Positions 1 through 10,412 of a stretch of 64,000 nucleotides of DNA are shown in pieces. The notes beneath the pieces are model-generated. The model saw only the letters and a program-made list of their open reading frames with translations. It was not told the origin of the DNA and made no database searches. A program made the translations under genes and the position numbers. Numbering within the stretch: position 1 is the first letter of the stretch; every line of letters begins with the position of its first letter. Source of the DNA: Russula earlei (Eukaryota > Basidiomycota > Agaricomycetes > Russulales > Russulaceae); NCBI GenBank assembly GCA_025769875.1, contig JAGFNK010000290.1:1-64000 (forward strand). Reading direction: 5' to 3'.

Positions 1-135
1 AAATGTAGCAAAGAAAGCAGCCCAAGGACGCCAACGACAAGGATCTCGCCCCCAACAGTCAGAGCTACAACCATCCAAGATGAAAACATTGAACCCTGCG
101 CAAGAAGAACCCGTTCCTGTTGCATCATTAACAAC

Positions 136-596
136 TTGGAGAGAAACACTTATGGACTCAATCCTCCGCCCAAGATCTGCTCCTGTGGGATTTTAATTGG
201 ACCCCCTTCTGCACCGAGAAGGGATGCAGTCCAAATCAGTACAATACAAAGAGAAATCAATTACCCCAAAGTTTTTACCAAGAATATTTGCTCCCCATCT
301 ATTGCCTTGAAAGTTACTTTAGTGGGGAAGACAAGTGGCAAAGAAATCGGTGCAAGAGCCCTGCTCGACAGTGGAGCAGAAGGAATGATAATCCACGAAC
401 AATTTGCACAAAGACACCACCTGCCACCTCTGAACTATGACCAAACCATTGCCAGCACAAAATGTAGATGGAACACAAAATGCCAATGGACTAATACGCT
501 TTAGCACATCCAGAGACTTTGCATTCAAGCGCACACAGGCGCTACTCATGATGAACAAGCAGAATTCCTTGTCACTAACATTGGAGATCACGACAT
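136..596 (+). pseudogene. gypsy-1 retropepsin, N-terminal part
   Basis: This encodes the aspartic protease region that would mature the gypsy-1 polyprotein. The catalytic motif DSGAEG is visible with its Asp codon near 367. Reading shifts frame near 435 and again near 515. The last frame before 596 gives EFLVTNIGDHDI. It is cut by the solo LTR at 597 and resumes at 1432 with LGTDWL, the usual second conserved block of gypsy proteases. The catalytic motif is intact, but the two frameshifts and the insertion make this a pseudogene. Confidence 0.85.
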
Positions 597-1426
597 TGTT
601 ACGAACCAAGGCCAAGTCCTGACCGTAGATGGTCCTATTTCACTCAAGAGAGACCTCTCTCATTTTGCATTACCAACTCCCTTCCGTTTTCTGGGCTATC
701 CCCCCTGCAGTGCAAGATATCGCTATTGCAAAGGCACTATAACTCGACCAGGCACCCGTTTCCTAATCGGGTAATCATCGCGTGGCAGCCACATGGCCAC
801 CCAGCCACCAAGGACCCAAAACAGCGGCACAAACTCTTAGAAACTGTTGCATAAATCATCTGACATCATCCAGGCTCCAATGACATCATAGCTGACTGAG
901 CGACTCCACAGTGACCTCATAGGCTCACTAAGCGCTCCACAGTGACATCATAATGATGTCATCACTCCACAATGATCAGTAATGCGCTCAGTAAGCCTGA
1001 AAACTTGACACAAGCAAGTTATGCCTCTGTAGTCCTATTGGATGGTACCAAAGAGTCTAGAATAGTCCCAGGTCTTTGTAATCGACCCTGTACACTGTAT
1101 ATAAGCCCCCAATGAAGCATGGCAGTCGTCAGACTGTCCATTTGTGATACTCTCATTCTCCTGGGTACTCCCCTGCGACCGCTCAGTTTAAAGACTCCCC
1201 TCGTCCCCAAGGTACTCTTCAACGACCGCCTTGTTTAAAGCCCTCTCGCCGCACTGGCCTCTGCTCTTCGCCTCTGCCTCTTGCAACACCTACCAGTCCC
1301 CATCTGGTACCTCCTCGTCGTTTGGCTTGTCCTCCTGTTCAACGCCGCCTTCGCCGCGTACCATCTGTTCCGATCCTTGCCCACCTGCTCCTGAGTCCTT
1401 AGTGATCAGCAGTACGTGTCTTGACA
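597..1426 (+). mobile_element. Solo LTR, family A, inserted in gypsy-1
   Basis: An 830-bp segment begins TGTTACGAACC and ends GTCTTGACA. It matches the 3' LTR of gypsy-1 at 7390-8219 and a third copy at 34907-35735. It is flanked by the 5-bp target duplication GACAT (592-596 and 1427-1431), so it is an independent insertion reduced to a single LTR by recombination. It carries TATATAAG at 1098-1105 and a stem-loop at 1121-1139. It interrupts the protease coding sequence of an element of its own family. Confidence 0.95.
1098..1139 (+). promoter_or_regulatory. Family A LTR core promoter with stem-loop at the predicted transcript start
   Basis: TATATAAG at 1098-1105 is followed 23 nt downstream (start to start) by the inverted repeat GGCAGTC-GTCA-GACTGTCC (1121-1139, one bulged A). 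The same arrangement is in the other two family A LTRs (7892/7914 and about 35408/35430). A start site about 25-35 nt after TATA would put the hairpin at the very 5' end of the RNA. The sequence is seen; the function is inferred. Confidence 0.6.
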
Positions 1427-1431
1427 GACAT

Positions 1432-2664
1432 CATCTTAGGAACAGATTGGCTACAACCCACAACCCAGATATCAATTGGGCAAACGACACAATCACACTG
1501 AGGAATTGCCCCCAAACCTGCCTTACCACGCACCCAAGCATAACCATTGCATCTGCATCTGGAATGCGGAATTACCAAATACAAGCGCTTACTTTTCCTG
1601 AAGAAGAAGAACCTGAGTTTGCAAACATTGCTGCACTAATCTTCCCAGATACTGAAGGACTATTGAACCCATGTGTTGACGAACAAATCTACAATGCATT
1701 TAGACCAGTGACAATCAGCATAAGAGCCAAATCAACCACAGCTACCAAACTAGCCCATGCAGAAACGCCCCCCAAGACATTAGACGAACTTATCCCTGCC
1801 CAGTTCTTGAAATGGCGAAAGGTTTTGACGAACAAGCCTCTCAACGCCTTCCTGCTCACCAACCATGGGACCATGCAATCAATCTGAAACCAGGGATCGC
1901 CCAACATGATTCTGGTATCTATCGACTTACTCCCAAAGAACTACAAGCCCTAAAAGAATACTTAGATGAACACTTGAAAAGAGGCACTATCCGACCATCA
2001 AAAGCAGCTATCGCCAGTCCATTCTTCTTTTTAGAAAAGAAAGGCAGAAATCTACGACCGGTACAAGACTACAGAGCCCTGAATACAGCAACTGTCAAGG
2101 ACGCATATCCATTACCTTTGATTCCTGAATTAATCGACAAACTCCAAGGAGCTCAATACTTCACCAAGTTTGACGTATGATGGGGATACAACAATATCCG
2201 CCTAAGAGAGGGCGATGAACACCTCGCAGCATTCAAGACACCATTAGGACTCTTCAAGCCATTGATAATGACATTTGGTCTCTGCAACGCCCCAGCCACT
2301 TTCCAACGCTTTATGAACACCATCCTAGCAAAATACATTGCCACTGAACGAGTGGTCGTTTACCTAGACGATATACTAATCATGGCGCAAACCTTGAATG
2401 AATTAGAGGACTCAAGGTCCTAAAGACACTCCAAGACCACAACTTATACTTGAAACCAGAGAAATGCGCTTTTCGACAAACCTCTATTAGTTACCTAGGC
2501 ATCAATATCTCCCAGGGACAAATATCGATGGACCAAGACAAGTTAATAGGCATTACAAAGTGGCCTACTCCGACCAACATTACAGAAGTACAAGCATTTC
2601 TAGGATTCTGCAACTTCTATCGACGATTTATCCACCAATACTCATGGATAGCGCAACCCTTGTT
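1432..2664 (+). pseudogene. gypsy-1 protease end and reverse transcriptase
   Basis: The region starts with the second protease block (LGTDWL, HNPDINW) and continues into the reverse transcriptase. RT blocks are seen in order: ASPFFFLEKKG, LRPVQDYRALN, PLPLIPELID, FTKFDV, then the catalytic YLDD near 2360, and KPEKCAF. Defects are a frameshift near 1812-1885, a TGA at 2178-2180 where an Arg is expected, and a small deletion or frameshift near 2405. The catalytic YLDD remains. Coding is cut at 2665 by a TA-flanked insertion and resumes at 5071. Confidence 0.9.
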
Positions 2665-2666
2665 TA

Positions 2667-3078
2667 TTGCCGTTTTCAGCACACTTGGCAGAGCTTGAAT
2701 TCCACCCAAATCGGCGCAGAAAACCCCCCTCAAACATGCGGGATGAATATCTCCCTCAAAACAGCTTCAATTCATATGAAATTTATTGTCCCTGAATTGC
2801 CTGAATGAGGGCTAGGCAGCCCCATTGTTTCATGAGATTTGAGTGAGAATTGGTGGAGCTGGACTCAAGCCACCTCCAAATGTGTATTAGATGAATTACA
2901 ACTCAAATCATGGTCTATATCTATTATTTTTCCCTCATGTTGTACCCATGGGCTGTCTTGAGGCAGCCCCATAGTGTTTTTGACTCAAGTGTTGTGGTGT
3001 GCAACATTGTTTTCAGTGTGATCGGAGTGACGACCAGCCACTCATCACCCCTCTCACCTCTCCATTCTGACCATCCTT
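2667..3078 (+). repeat. Left terminal inverted repeat of TA-flanked element copy 1
   Basis: This is the reverse complement of 4657-5068 with scattered substitutions. It runs from TTGCCGTTTTCAGC to the sequence around ACCATCCTT. Both arms recur at the ends of copy 2 (about 20422-20834 and 22974-23386). Confidence 0.9.
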
Positions 3079-3099
3079 TGCCCTCATTCCCACCACACC

Positions 3100-4250
3100 C
3101 ACTGTCTCAGCTGCATCAGTCGCACCGCTCCCTTCCAACTCGCATTTGGCCCTCCACACCCACAGTCGCAGCCGCACCAGTCACACTGCCCTCAGCCTCA
3201 GCCTTCTCAGTCTCAGCTGCCGCCACACCGCGCCCCTAGTTTTGCCAGCCGTCTCCATCACCCCAGCTTCAGATCAGTCAACCGCCGCCACCGTGCTCTT
3301 AGCCTTGCCAGCTGCCTTAGTCTCGTCAGCTGCCACCGTAACCTCAGCCTCAGCCACCGACATCTTAGCGCCACATGCCGCCGTCTCCACCACCATCTCA
3401 CAAGCCATCGCCGCCACGCCCTTGTCAGCCACAGCCCACCGTCGCCCCTGCGTCGCCCTCAGTCGTCGCCTCCACCCGTCCGCCTCCACCGTCGCACCAG
3501 CTCAGTCCGCCGCCACCTTCTCAGTCTCAGCCTCAGTCTTCTCAGTCTCAGCCGCCGCTTTAGTAGTTTCGCGCGACACCAGCACCGCCGCACCGCCCGC
3601 AACCCCTCGCCACCAGCACCACCCCAGAAGACCAAGAAGGCCTCGGCCACGAACTTAGCCATGACACGCCACCACAGGAGCAGAAGCCGCCGCCACGCCG
3701 CCGCCGCAAGCGAAGCAGTCGCCGACGCCAACAGCACACCGCACGCCGCCTCCCACATTGCCTCCCCATCCGTTCGCGGCGCTCTCGCCCACGTCTGCTG
3801 CAGACACCTGCAGTGGAGACGACCCCACCACCCGCCGCCGCAAGACGACAGATCCCACCCCCCGCGCAAGCCGCCCCATGCATCCTCTTTCTTGAGTCCT
3901 CGCCACCTACGTCTCTATCTACGAACTCACACTCACCGCCTACGCCTTCGCTCCTCGTCCACGCCTGCTGCCACCACCTGCAATGGAGATGACCACGCCG
4001 CCACTGCCACAAGACAACACCACCACCACGCAGCCGCCATCTCGTCACCACCACCCTCGTCTCCATCGCCTCCGTTTCCCATCGCCCTCGCCTCTTCCGT
4101 CATCGCCATCACCGATTGCCGCCTTCGCGTCTTCCACAGCACAAGCAGCCGCGACCGCCGCCTCAATTCAGACGCGAAAGGCTCAAAACACTCGCATTCA
4201 GACGCTTGACCGAGGACGGTCAAAGTTTCAAGCCCCCCGGGAGGTGTAAG
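3100..4250 (+). pseudogene. Pro/Ala/Ser-rich module, gag-like, copy in TA element 1
   Basis: The plus strand carries a broken low-complexity reading frame rich in Ala, Ser, Pro and Thr. It is followed by a more specific segment that repeats a motif of the form TCxGD..TRQ, once near 3810 and once near 3980, about 170 bp apart. The same succession occurs in TA element copy 2, at 52280-53380 on the minus strand, at 62575-62850 and at 63060-64000. In copy 2 it follows a gag-like ORF, so I infer a retroelement Gag tail, but no family is certain. CpG is abundant here compared with the other copies. Long overlapping frames on the minus strand are Arg/Trp-rich shadows. Confidence 0.5.
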
Positions 4251-4564
4251 GAAGATTATGGCTGGCCTCGAAATCACATGCGAAAACACAACACGACACA
4301 ACATGACACTGACACCTCAGCTCCCTTTCATCCCTTGCCACCTCCCTCTCGTTCCAGGCAGTCCACCGACTGCACACCACAAGCCATCTCGCGTGCAACA
4401 TCAAGACCCCGATTGCATTGCCCAGCCCTCACCACCGACCACACGTGCATGCACGCCTCGGCACACTAGACGCGTTCGCGTCTCAAGCCTTTCACGACCG
4501 CCTCGACCGTCTCAACCAGTCTTGATTCACTTTCATGCCTTTCATCTCTAGTACCTCTCTCCTG

Positions 4565-4610
4565 TATATAAAAACACCCTAGCTACTCTGTAGTAGAAAG
4601 AGTTCAGAAT
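4565..4610 (+). promoter_or_regulatory. Conserved TATA-like promoter just inside the right inverted repeat
   Basis: TATATAAAAA at 4565-4574 precedes a segment shared with copy 2 (TATATAAAAA from about 22883). It would direct transcription rightwards into the terminal repeat. The conserved sequence is seen; promoter activity is inferred. Confidence 0.35.
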
Positions 4611-4656
4611 AGGACCCCTCTTTGCAACCCACTCCTCTCTGTCTGTGAAAAACAAG

Positions 4657-5068
4657 AAGGATGGTCAGAATCGAGAGGCGAGAGGGGTGATGAGTGGCTG
4701 GCCGCAACTCCAATTGCACTGGAAACAACGTTGCACACCACAACACTTGAGTCAAAAACACTATGGGGCTGCCTCAAGACGGCCCATGGGTACAACATGA
4801 GGGAAAAATAATGGATATAGACCATGATTTTGAGTTGTAATTCATCTAATACACATTTGGAGGTGGCTTGAGTTCAGCTCCACCAATTCTCACTCAAATC
4901 TCATGAAAACAATGGGGTTGCCTAGCCCTCATTCAGGCGATTCAGGGACAATAAATTTCATATGAATTGAAGCTGTTTTGAGGGAGATATTCATCCCGCA
5001 TGTTTGAGGGGGTTTCTGCACCGATTTGGGTGGAATTCAAGCTCCGCCAAGTGCGCTGAAAACGGCAA
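4657..5068 (-). repeat. Right terminal inverted repeat of TA-flanked element copy 1
   Basis: This is the reverse complement of 2667-3078, ending GCTGAAAACGGCAA immediately before the TA duplication at 5069-5070. Confidence 0.9.
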
Positions 5069-5070
5069 TA

Positions 5071-7135
5071 ACTTAACAAAGAAAGAAAACCCCTTCAAGT
5101 GGGAAAACGATGAAGAACAAGCATTTCAAAAACTAGTCCAAGCATTCACAACGGCTCCAATCCTCATGTTACCTGATCATACTAAACCCTTTCCACTCAT
5201 CTGCAATGCAAGTGACTTTGCAGTCAGCGCAATCTTGGAACAACCTGATGAATTTAATAGATATCACCCAATAGCCTATTTTTTGAAATCCTTAGATCCC
5301 GCACAACGAAATTACATGATCTATGATAAAGAACTCCTTGCCATCGTCTCATCCCTCTGGCACTTCCGACACTACCTTGAAGGCGCTACACACCCCATTG
5401 ATCTATGGATGGACCACAATAACTTGACATACTTCATGACAAAACAAAAACTCATGAGACAACAAGCCCGATGGGCACTCCTTCTCAGCAATTTTGACTT
5501 CACTATCACCCATCACCCAGGAACTATGAACAAAGCAGACGGTCTGTCCAGGCAGCCAGACTTTAAAGAGGGGATACAAAACGAAAACAATGGAAAGGTG
5601 CTCCTAGATGACAAATATTTTAAAATTAGAGCAACACCCACCTCTGCTACAGAACCAATCGGTGACCAAGAACTTTGACAACAACTACAATCCAGTAGAG
5701 ACTACGACCCAGAAGTATCTAACGCATTAGCAATCATTATAAAGAATGGACCAAGACGACTATCCAAAGGCTTACAGGACTGGAACCTTGAAGATGGACT
5801 AATATTATTCAAAGGAAAAGTCTACATCCCAAACAACGACACTCTAAGAAAGAAAATTCTGAAACTACATCACGACTCCCTCGCCACTGGGCATCCTGGC
5901 CAATGGAAAACTTACGAACTAATCAGCTGAAACTATTGGTGGCCAGGAATGCTAACCTATGTCAAAAGTTATGTAGACGGTTGCACAATTTGCCAAAGCA
6001 CAAAGAACTGCCCAAAGACAGAAACACCCCTTGTACCAATTACACCAGCTGGAGAAGTATGAAAAAGCATTACCATGGACTTTATCACAGACCTACCAGT
6101 TTCACAAGGCTTTGACAGCCTCCTAGTCATGGTAGATCGATTCAGTAAAGCAATAATCATTACCCCTTGCCACAAGACAATCACAGCAGACGAAACAGCG
6201 ACACTAATCATGAACAATGTCTGGAGAAGAATAGGCCTCCTGACACAAATAATATCAGACAGAGGCCCTCAATTTGCAGCAAAAGTTACTCAAGAACTAT
6301 GGAAGAAGTTAAATGTCAAAGTATCATTGAGCACGGCATATCACCCACAGACAGATGGAGAAACAGAACGAGTTAATCAAGAACTAGAACAATACCTACG
6401 AATATTTTGCAACCATCAAGCAGACAATTGGGCAGAACTAATTCCCTTTATGGAGTTTGCACATAATGCCAGACAACACAGTGCTACGAACAAACCCCCT
6501 TTTGAGGTCTGGTATGGCTTTAACCCAACATTTGCTCCGCCCCTTGCCTTTGCATCAAAGTTCCCTTCAATCCAAGAAAGACTAACGAGACTAAACCAAC
6601 TCAGAGAAGAAGTAGCTGCCTCCCTGAACTGAGCAACCGAGATCATGAAGCAATCAGGACCTCAATCCTCCACATTTCATTTTAAAGAAGGGGACCAAGT
6701 ATGGCTGGAAGCCACAAATCTACAAACCACTCACCCAAAAGCAAAACTAGCCCCTCGACGCTATGGACCATTCAAAGTCATCACTGCCTATCCAGTAAAC
6801 GTTCGCCTCGAACTACCAAAGTCTTGGAAGATACACCCAGTTTTTCACCACTCCCTGATCAAACCTTATAAAGAAACCATTGCCCACAGCCCTAACTTCT
6901 CAAACCCGCCACCAGTACTAGTCGAAGGAGAAGAGCAATACGAAGTAGAACAGATCTTAAACTCTTGACTCTCCCCAAACCGCAAAGGGATCCAATACCT
7001 AGTTAAATGGAAAGGGTACACTGCTGCAGAAAATACTTGGGAACCAGCATCTAACCTATCAAGAGCGCAATCACTTGTCAAAGACTTCCATCGGAAATAT
7101 CCGAAGGCGCTTAAAACAATTCCCACCAGGAGTAA
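5071..7135 (+). pseudogene. gypsy-1 RNase H, integrase and chromodomain
   Basis: Coding continues after the TA-flanked insertion. RNase H acidic positions are present in CNASDFAV, YDKELLAI and MDHNNLTYF. The integrase follows: zinc-binding region with HDSLATGHPG and CTICQ, then the catalytic triad in MDFITDLP, SDRGPQF and DGETERVN, all retained. A chromodomain (QYLVKWKGY..NTWEP) lies at about 6975-7130; in chromoviruses this targets integration to heterochromatin. In-frame stops are all TGA (about 5676, 5928, 6060, 6630 and 6966), mostly where Arg or Trp is expected. Catalytic residues survive, so decay seems recent compared with gypsy-2. Confidence 0.93.
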
Positions 7136-7389
7136 CCCCTAAAATAACAACCCTCATCATGACCTCTGTCGATGACTACCTTTACCCTTGCCACCAAAGA
7201 ACCTTTCAGAGAACTCCTGCGATCACATGCACCCAATCGACCACAGCTATCCCCAAAACAATCCATAGAACAAGAAGGAACTCCCCACAAATGAACAGAC
7301 TTCGACTTTTCATATGCAAACTACTCCACCTTCCAAAGAAACGAATCCCTACCGTTGCAGGAGCAACAAGTCTATAAAGAGGGGATGAA
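7136..7389 (+). other. gypsy-1 3' untranslated region with polypurine tract
   Basis: No reading frame could be supported here. The purine run AAAGAGGGGATGAA (about 7376-7389) lies directly before the 3' LTR, where plus-strand DNA priming is expected for LTR elements. The gypsy-2 equivalent is AACAAGGGGGTAA before 35956. Confidence 0.7.
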
Positions 7390-8219
7390 TGTTATGAACC
7401 AAGGCCAGGCACTGGCCGTATATTGTCCTATTCCACTCAAGAGAGACCTCTCTCACCTTGCATTACCAACTCCCTTCTGTTTCTTGGGCTATCCCTCCTG
7501 CGGTGCAAGATATCGCTATTGCAAAAGGCACTATAACACGACCAGGCACCCATTTCCTAATCGGGTAATCATCGCGTGGCAGCCACATGGTCACCCAGCC
7601 ACCAAGAACCCGAAACAGCAGCACAAACTCTTAGAAACTGTTGCATAACTCATCTGATGTCATCAAGGCTCCAATGACATCATGGCTGAATGAGTGACTC
7701 CACAGTGACCTCATAGGCTCACTAAGCGCTCCACAGTGACATCATAATGATGTCATTGCTCCACAATGATCAGTAATGCGCTCAGTAAGCCTGAAACTTG
7801 ACACAAGCAAGTTTATGCCTCTGTAGTCCTATTGGATGGTACCAAAGGGTCTAGAATAGTTCCAGCTCTTTGTAATCGACCCTGTACACTGTATATAAGC
7901 CCCAATGAAGCATGGCAGTCATCAGACTGTCCATTTGTGATACTTTCATCTTCCTGGGTACTCCCCCATGACCGCTCAGTCTAAAGATTCCCCTCGCCTC
8001 CAAGGTACTCTTCAACGACCACCTTGTTTAAAGCCCTCTCGCTACACTGGCCTCCAGCCTTCGCCTCTGTCTCTTGCAACACCTACCAGTCCCCATCTGG
8101 TACCTCCTCATCATTTGGCTTGTCCTCTTGTTCAATGCCGCCTTCACCGCATATCATCTGTTCCGACCCTTGCCCACCTGCTCCTGAGTCCTTAGTGATC
8201 AGCAGTACGTGTCTTGACA
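7390..8219 (+). mobile_element. 3' LTR of gypsy-1 (family A)
   Basis: An 830-bp LTR from TGTTATGAACC to GTCTTGACA, preceded by the polypurine tract and coding sequence on the same strand, which makes it the 3' LTR. It has TATATAAG at 7892-7899 and a stem-loop at 7914-7932. The outer 5 bp are TAATG; the matching left duplication is outside the window. It joins directly onto copia coding sequence at 8220. Confidence 0.93.
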
Positions 8220-9840
8220 TAATGCATATGATCATCCATGAAAGTTATGTAGTATTTGTTCTTTGCAATAGTCTGGAGCAATGAGGACCCCCACAAATTG
8301 GAGTGGATTTCATCTCCAAATGCTTTAGTGAGTGGGGCTTCTTGTTCCTTTTTGATTGCTTTATGTGTTAATTTCCCATATTTGCATGAGTCACAAAAGA
8401 ATGAAGGGATGTTGTCTATTAATTGCAGTCCATCAACTGCCTTCTTCCAAATGAGCATCTGGATCTCATCCATGGAGATATGCCCAAGCCTTCTGTGAAG
8501 CATGAGGATGTCCACATGCTTGGGCTCAGCTTGTGCCACATTTGCATGCTCAACTTTGTATAGCCCATTTTGGCTTGCAGGGATTTTGCCAATAACTTTC
8601 CCTTTTTGGTTTTCAATTTGGCATGCATTTCCCATAAAGGAAACTTTGTATCCAGCATTAGCGATCTGGCTAACCAATATGATGGTGAATCCAATTTGGG
8701 GTGCATGAAGTGTGTTTCATAATAATATCAGTGTGTGAGTTTTTCCATTTGGTACCTGAATTAGAAGGTCACTGATTCCTATTGCATAAAAGGGGTGTTT
8801 GTTGGCTGCAATGATCACCTGGGGCTGAATTGTCCAATACATTGTGAAATTTGTCTCAGAACAGAGTGATATGCTGTGAGGCCCTGGAGTCATACAGTTT
8901 GGCCTCCAGTATTGGGACATTTTGAGTTGCATTCACCATTATCTCTTCAATATCAATGCCAGCTCCGGTTCCGAAGTCAATAATAGCCCAGGACTCTATG
9001 TCCTGACTTTCCTCTACTGCAGTGGCTGAGTTATCTTGAGTGTATGAACATTTCTTTGGCCCTTGGCCTTCTTTTCCACCTCCTTTGGCCCAGCAGTCTG
9101 CTTTTGTATGCCCCTTATAGCATTCAATGTCATGTTTCAACTTCTTTTTGAAGACAGCACTAAATGCTTCATCTGGTGTATTAGGGAGACCAATGGATTT
9201 GTGTATAATGTGTTTCTGAAATTTGTTGGACGCATATTTGATAACCATTTGAGTCATGACATCATTATTATTCATGTCAGTGCTCATGGTCATAGATGAG
9301 ATGAGATAATCATAAGATGGGGGAAGCAAGAAGATAAGGATTGTCATGTATTCATCATCTCTGATCGTTTTGCCCATAGATGCGATCTTCTCATGCATAT
9401 CTTGCATCTTATCAAAATGTGTGTGGATGTCATCACCTTCATCACATTTGGTAGTTTGGAGCTTCCACATGGAATCTAGTTGGAGCGATTGAGATTGGTT
9501 CTCACAAAGTGCCTTTAGGGCATCCCAAACCCTCTTTGCATCAGTTGCATGCTTGATTCAGCCAAATACTATGTCTGATGTTGACAAAGCAATGATCTTT
9601 TTGGTTGTGGTGTTGTCATTGGCCCATTGCATTGCTGGCAATACTCTGTTTATGTCTCCTGTGTTGATATATCTTGGAGTGACCAATACCTTGGTTAGAT
9701 GTTCTTCCATGCCAATCAGTTGGAGAGTCCACACCATATGGTCCCAGTACAACCCAATTTGATCTGTCACTGGCTAGTTTGACCACTGGAAGTCTGTTAT
9801 CTTCCATCTTATCTTATTGGACTTCTCTCTTGTGAGGCAT
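8220..9840 (-). pseudogene. Ty1/copia gag-protease-integrase fragment
   Basis: On the minus strand, from about 9807 leftwards, a copia-type Gag (start near MEDNRLPVVKLASDRSNW, with frameshifts) leads to a zinc-knuckle-like CYKGHTKADC. Next is the protease motif DSRASQHIT, then a GAG-pre-integrase/integrase start with LHRRLGHIS, CDSCKYGK and YYITFMDD. The copia protease normally has DSGAS; here Gly is replaced by Arg. Coding is cut at 8219 by the gypsy-1 LTR, so the rest of integrase and RT should lie beyond the left edge of the window. Frameshifts and a TGA near 9558 make it non-functional. Confidence 0.88.
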
Positions 9841-9879
9841 GAATTAATTTAACTTTGATATTTCAATAGGCAACTTTAG

Positions 9880-10407
9880 TGTTAGGATTCTTGTGTTTCC
9901 TCATTCTCGTCTGCTTACCTATGCTCTAGTGACTCATTTCTGCTTACTCATCTGGCTTAGTGATCGCTTATTGATCTGCTTACTGATTGGTTGGTAATGG
10001 CTTACTCACTACTTGCTGATTGATGACAGATACTAGGAAAGAATGACTCACATGTGAGTCATTTCTTACATTCTCGAATTGCGCCCTGTGTATTTGGATA
10101 CTACTGGCTCTCAGCTATGTGCACCTCAAGTTTCGTACAAATCGGATCAGTAGTTATGAAGATATTGTATAAATAGTCTGTAGTACTGTGAAGTCGAGCC
10201 TTACGCTTGACTTACTCTTTTCAAAACATTCATCTTGTTAAACTCTCTGCACAAGTCTATAGGAGAACTCCAAGTGGAAGAGGCCCCTCTCTTCTCTTAC
10301 ATCTATTCTTCCTGAGATAATATCAAAGGGATCGAAGTTTAGTGCTTGAACTATATCAAGCAACTCTTCCACTAAGAGTCAGCGACAAGATCAATCTGAT
10401 CTTAACA
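9880..10407 (+). mobile_element. Solo LTR, family D
   Basis: A 528-bp segment from TGTTAGGATTC to CTTAACA is flanked by the duplication TTTAG (9875-9879, 10408-10412). TATAAATA at 10168-10175 and a 9-bp stem-loop at 10191-10213 show that it reads on the plus strand, opposite to the neighbouring copia gag, so it is not that element's own LTR. A relative in the opposite orientation is at 49202-49717. Confidence 0.93.
10168..10213 (+). promoter_or_regulatory. Family D LTR TATA box and stem-loop
   Basis: TATAAATA (10168-10175) is followed 23 nt later by AAGTCGAGC-CTTAC-GCTTGACTT (10191-10213), a 9-bp stem with one G.T pair. The spacing matches that in families A, B and gypsy-2. Confidence 0.6.
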
Positions 10408-10412
10408 TTTAG

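Larger units (their letters stand above)
2667..5068. mobile_element. TA-flanked element with 412-bp terminal inverted repeats, copy 1
   Basis: The 2402-bp element begins TTGCCGTTTTCAGC and ends in its reverse complement, flanked by TA on both sides (2665-2666, 5069-5070). The inverted repeats cover 2667-3078 and 4657-5068. Removing the element and one TA restores the gypsy-1 reading frame exactly (PLF then NLTKKEN), which fixes the boundaries. The interior has a Pro/Ala/Ser-rich module but no transposase, so this is non-autonomous. A TA target suggests mobilisation by a Tc1/mariner-like enzyme, by inference only. Copy 2 lies at 20422-23386. Confidence 0.92.
1..8219 (+). mobile_element. Ty3/gypsy chromovirus (gypsy-1), left end outside the window
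   Basis: This is a degenerate LTR retrotransposon in the gypsy order: protease, reverse transcriptase, RNase H, integrase, chromodomain, polypurine tract, 3' LTR. Gag and the 5' LTR lie to the left of the window. The reading frame is interrupted by a solo LTR (597-1426), by a TA-flanked inverted-repeat element (2667-5068), and by frameshifts and TGA stops. Excising the two insertions restores continuity in the protease (DSGAEG then LGTDWL) and at the RT/RNase H junction. The 3' end lies inside a minus-strand copia gag-pol, so gypsy-1 is younger than that copia copy. The base order and coding strand are seen directly; the chromovirus assignment follows from the C-terminal chromodomain. Confidence 0.93.

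Noticed and set aside
3459..4304. Long Arg/Trp/Gly-rich minus-strand ORFs
   Set aside because: They are mirror frames of the GC-rich Pro/Ala/Ser repeat, with no domain and no start context.
9880..10407. 5' LTR of the neighbouring minus-strand copia element
   Set aside because: Its TATA box and stem-loop read on the plus strand and it has its own TTTAG target duplication, so it is an independent solo LTR.
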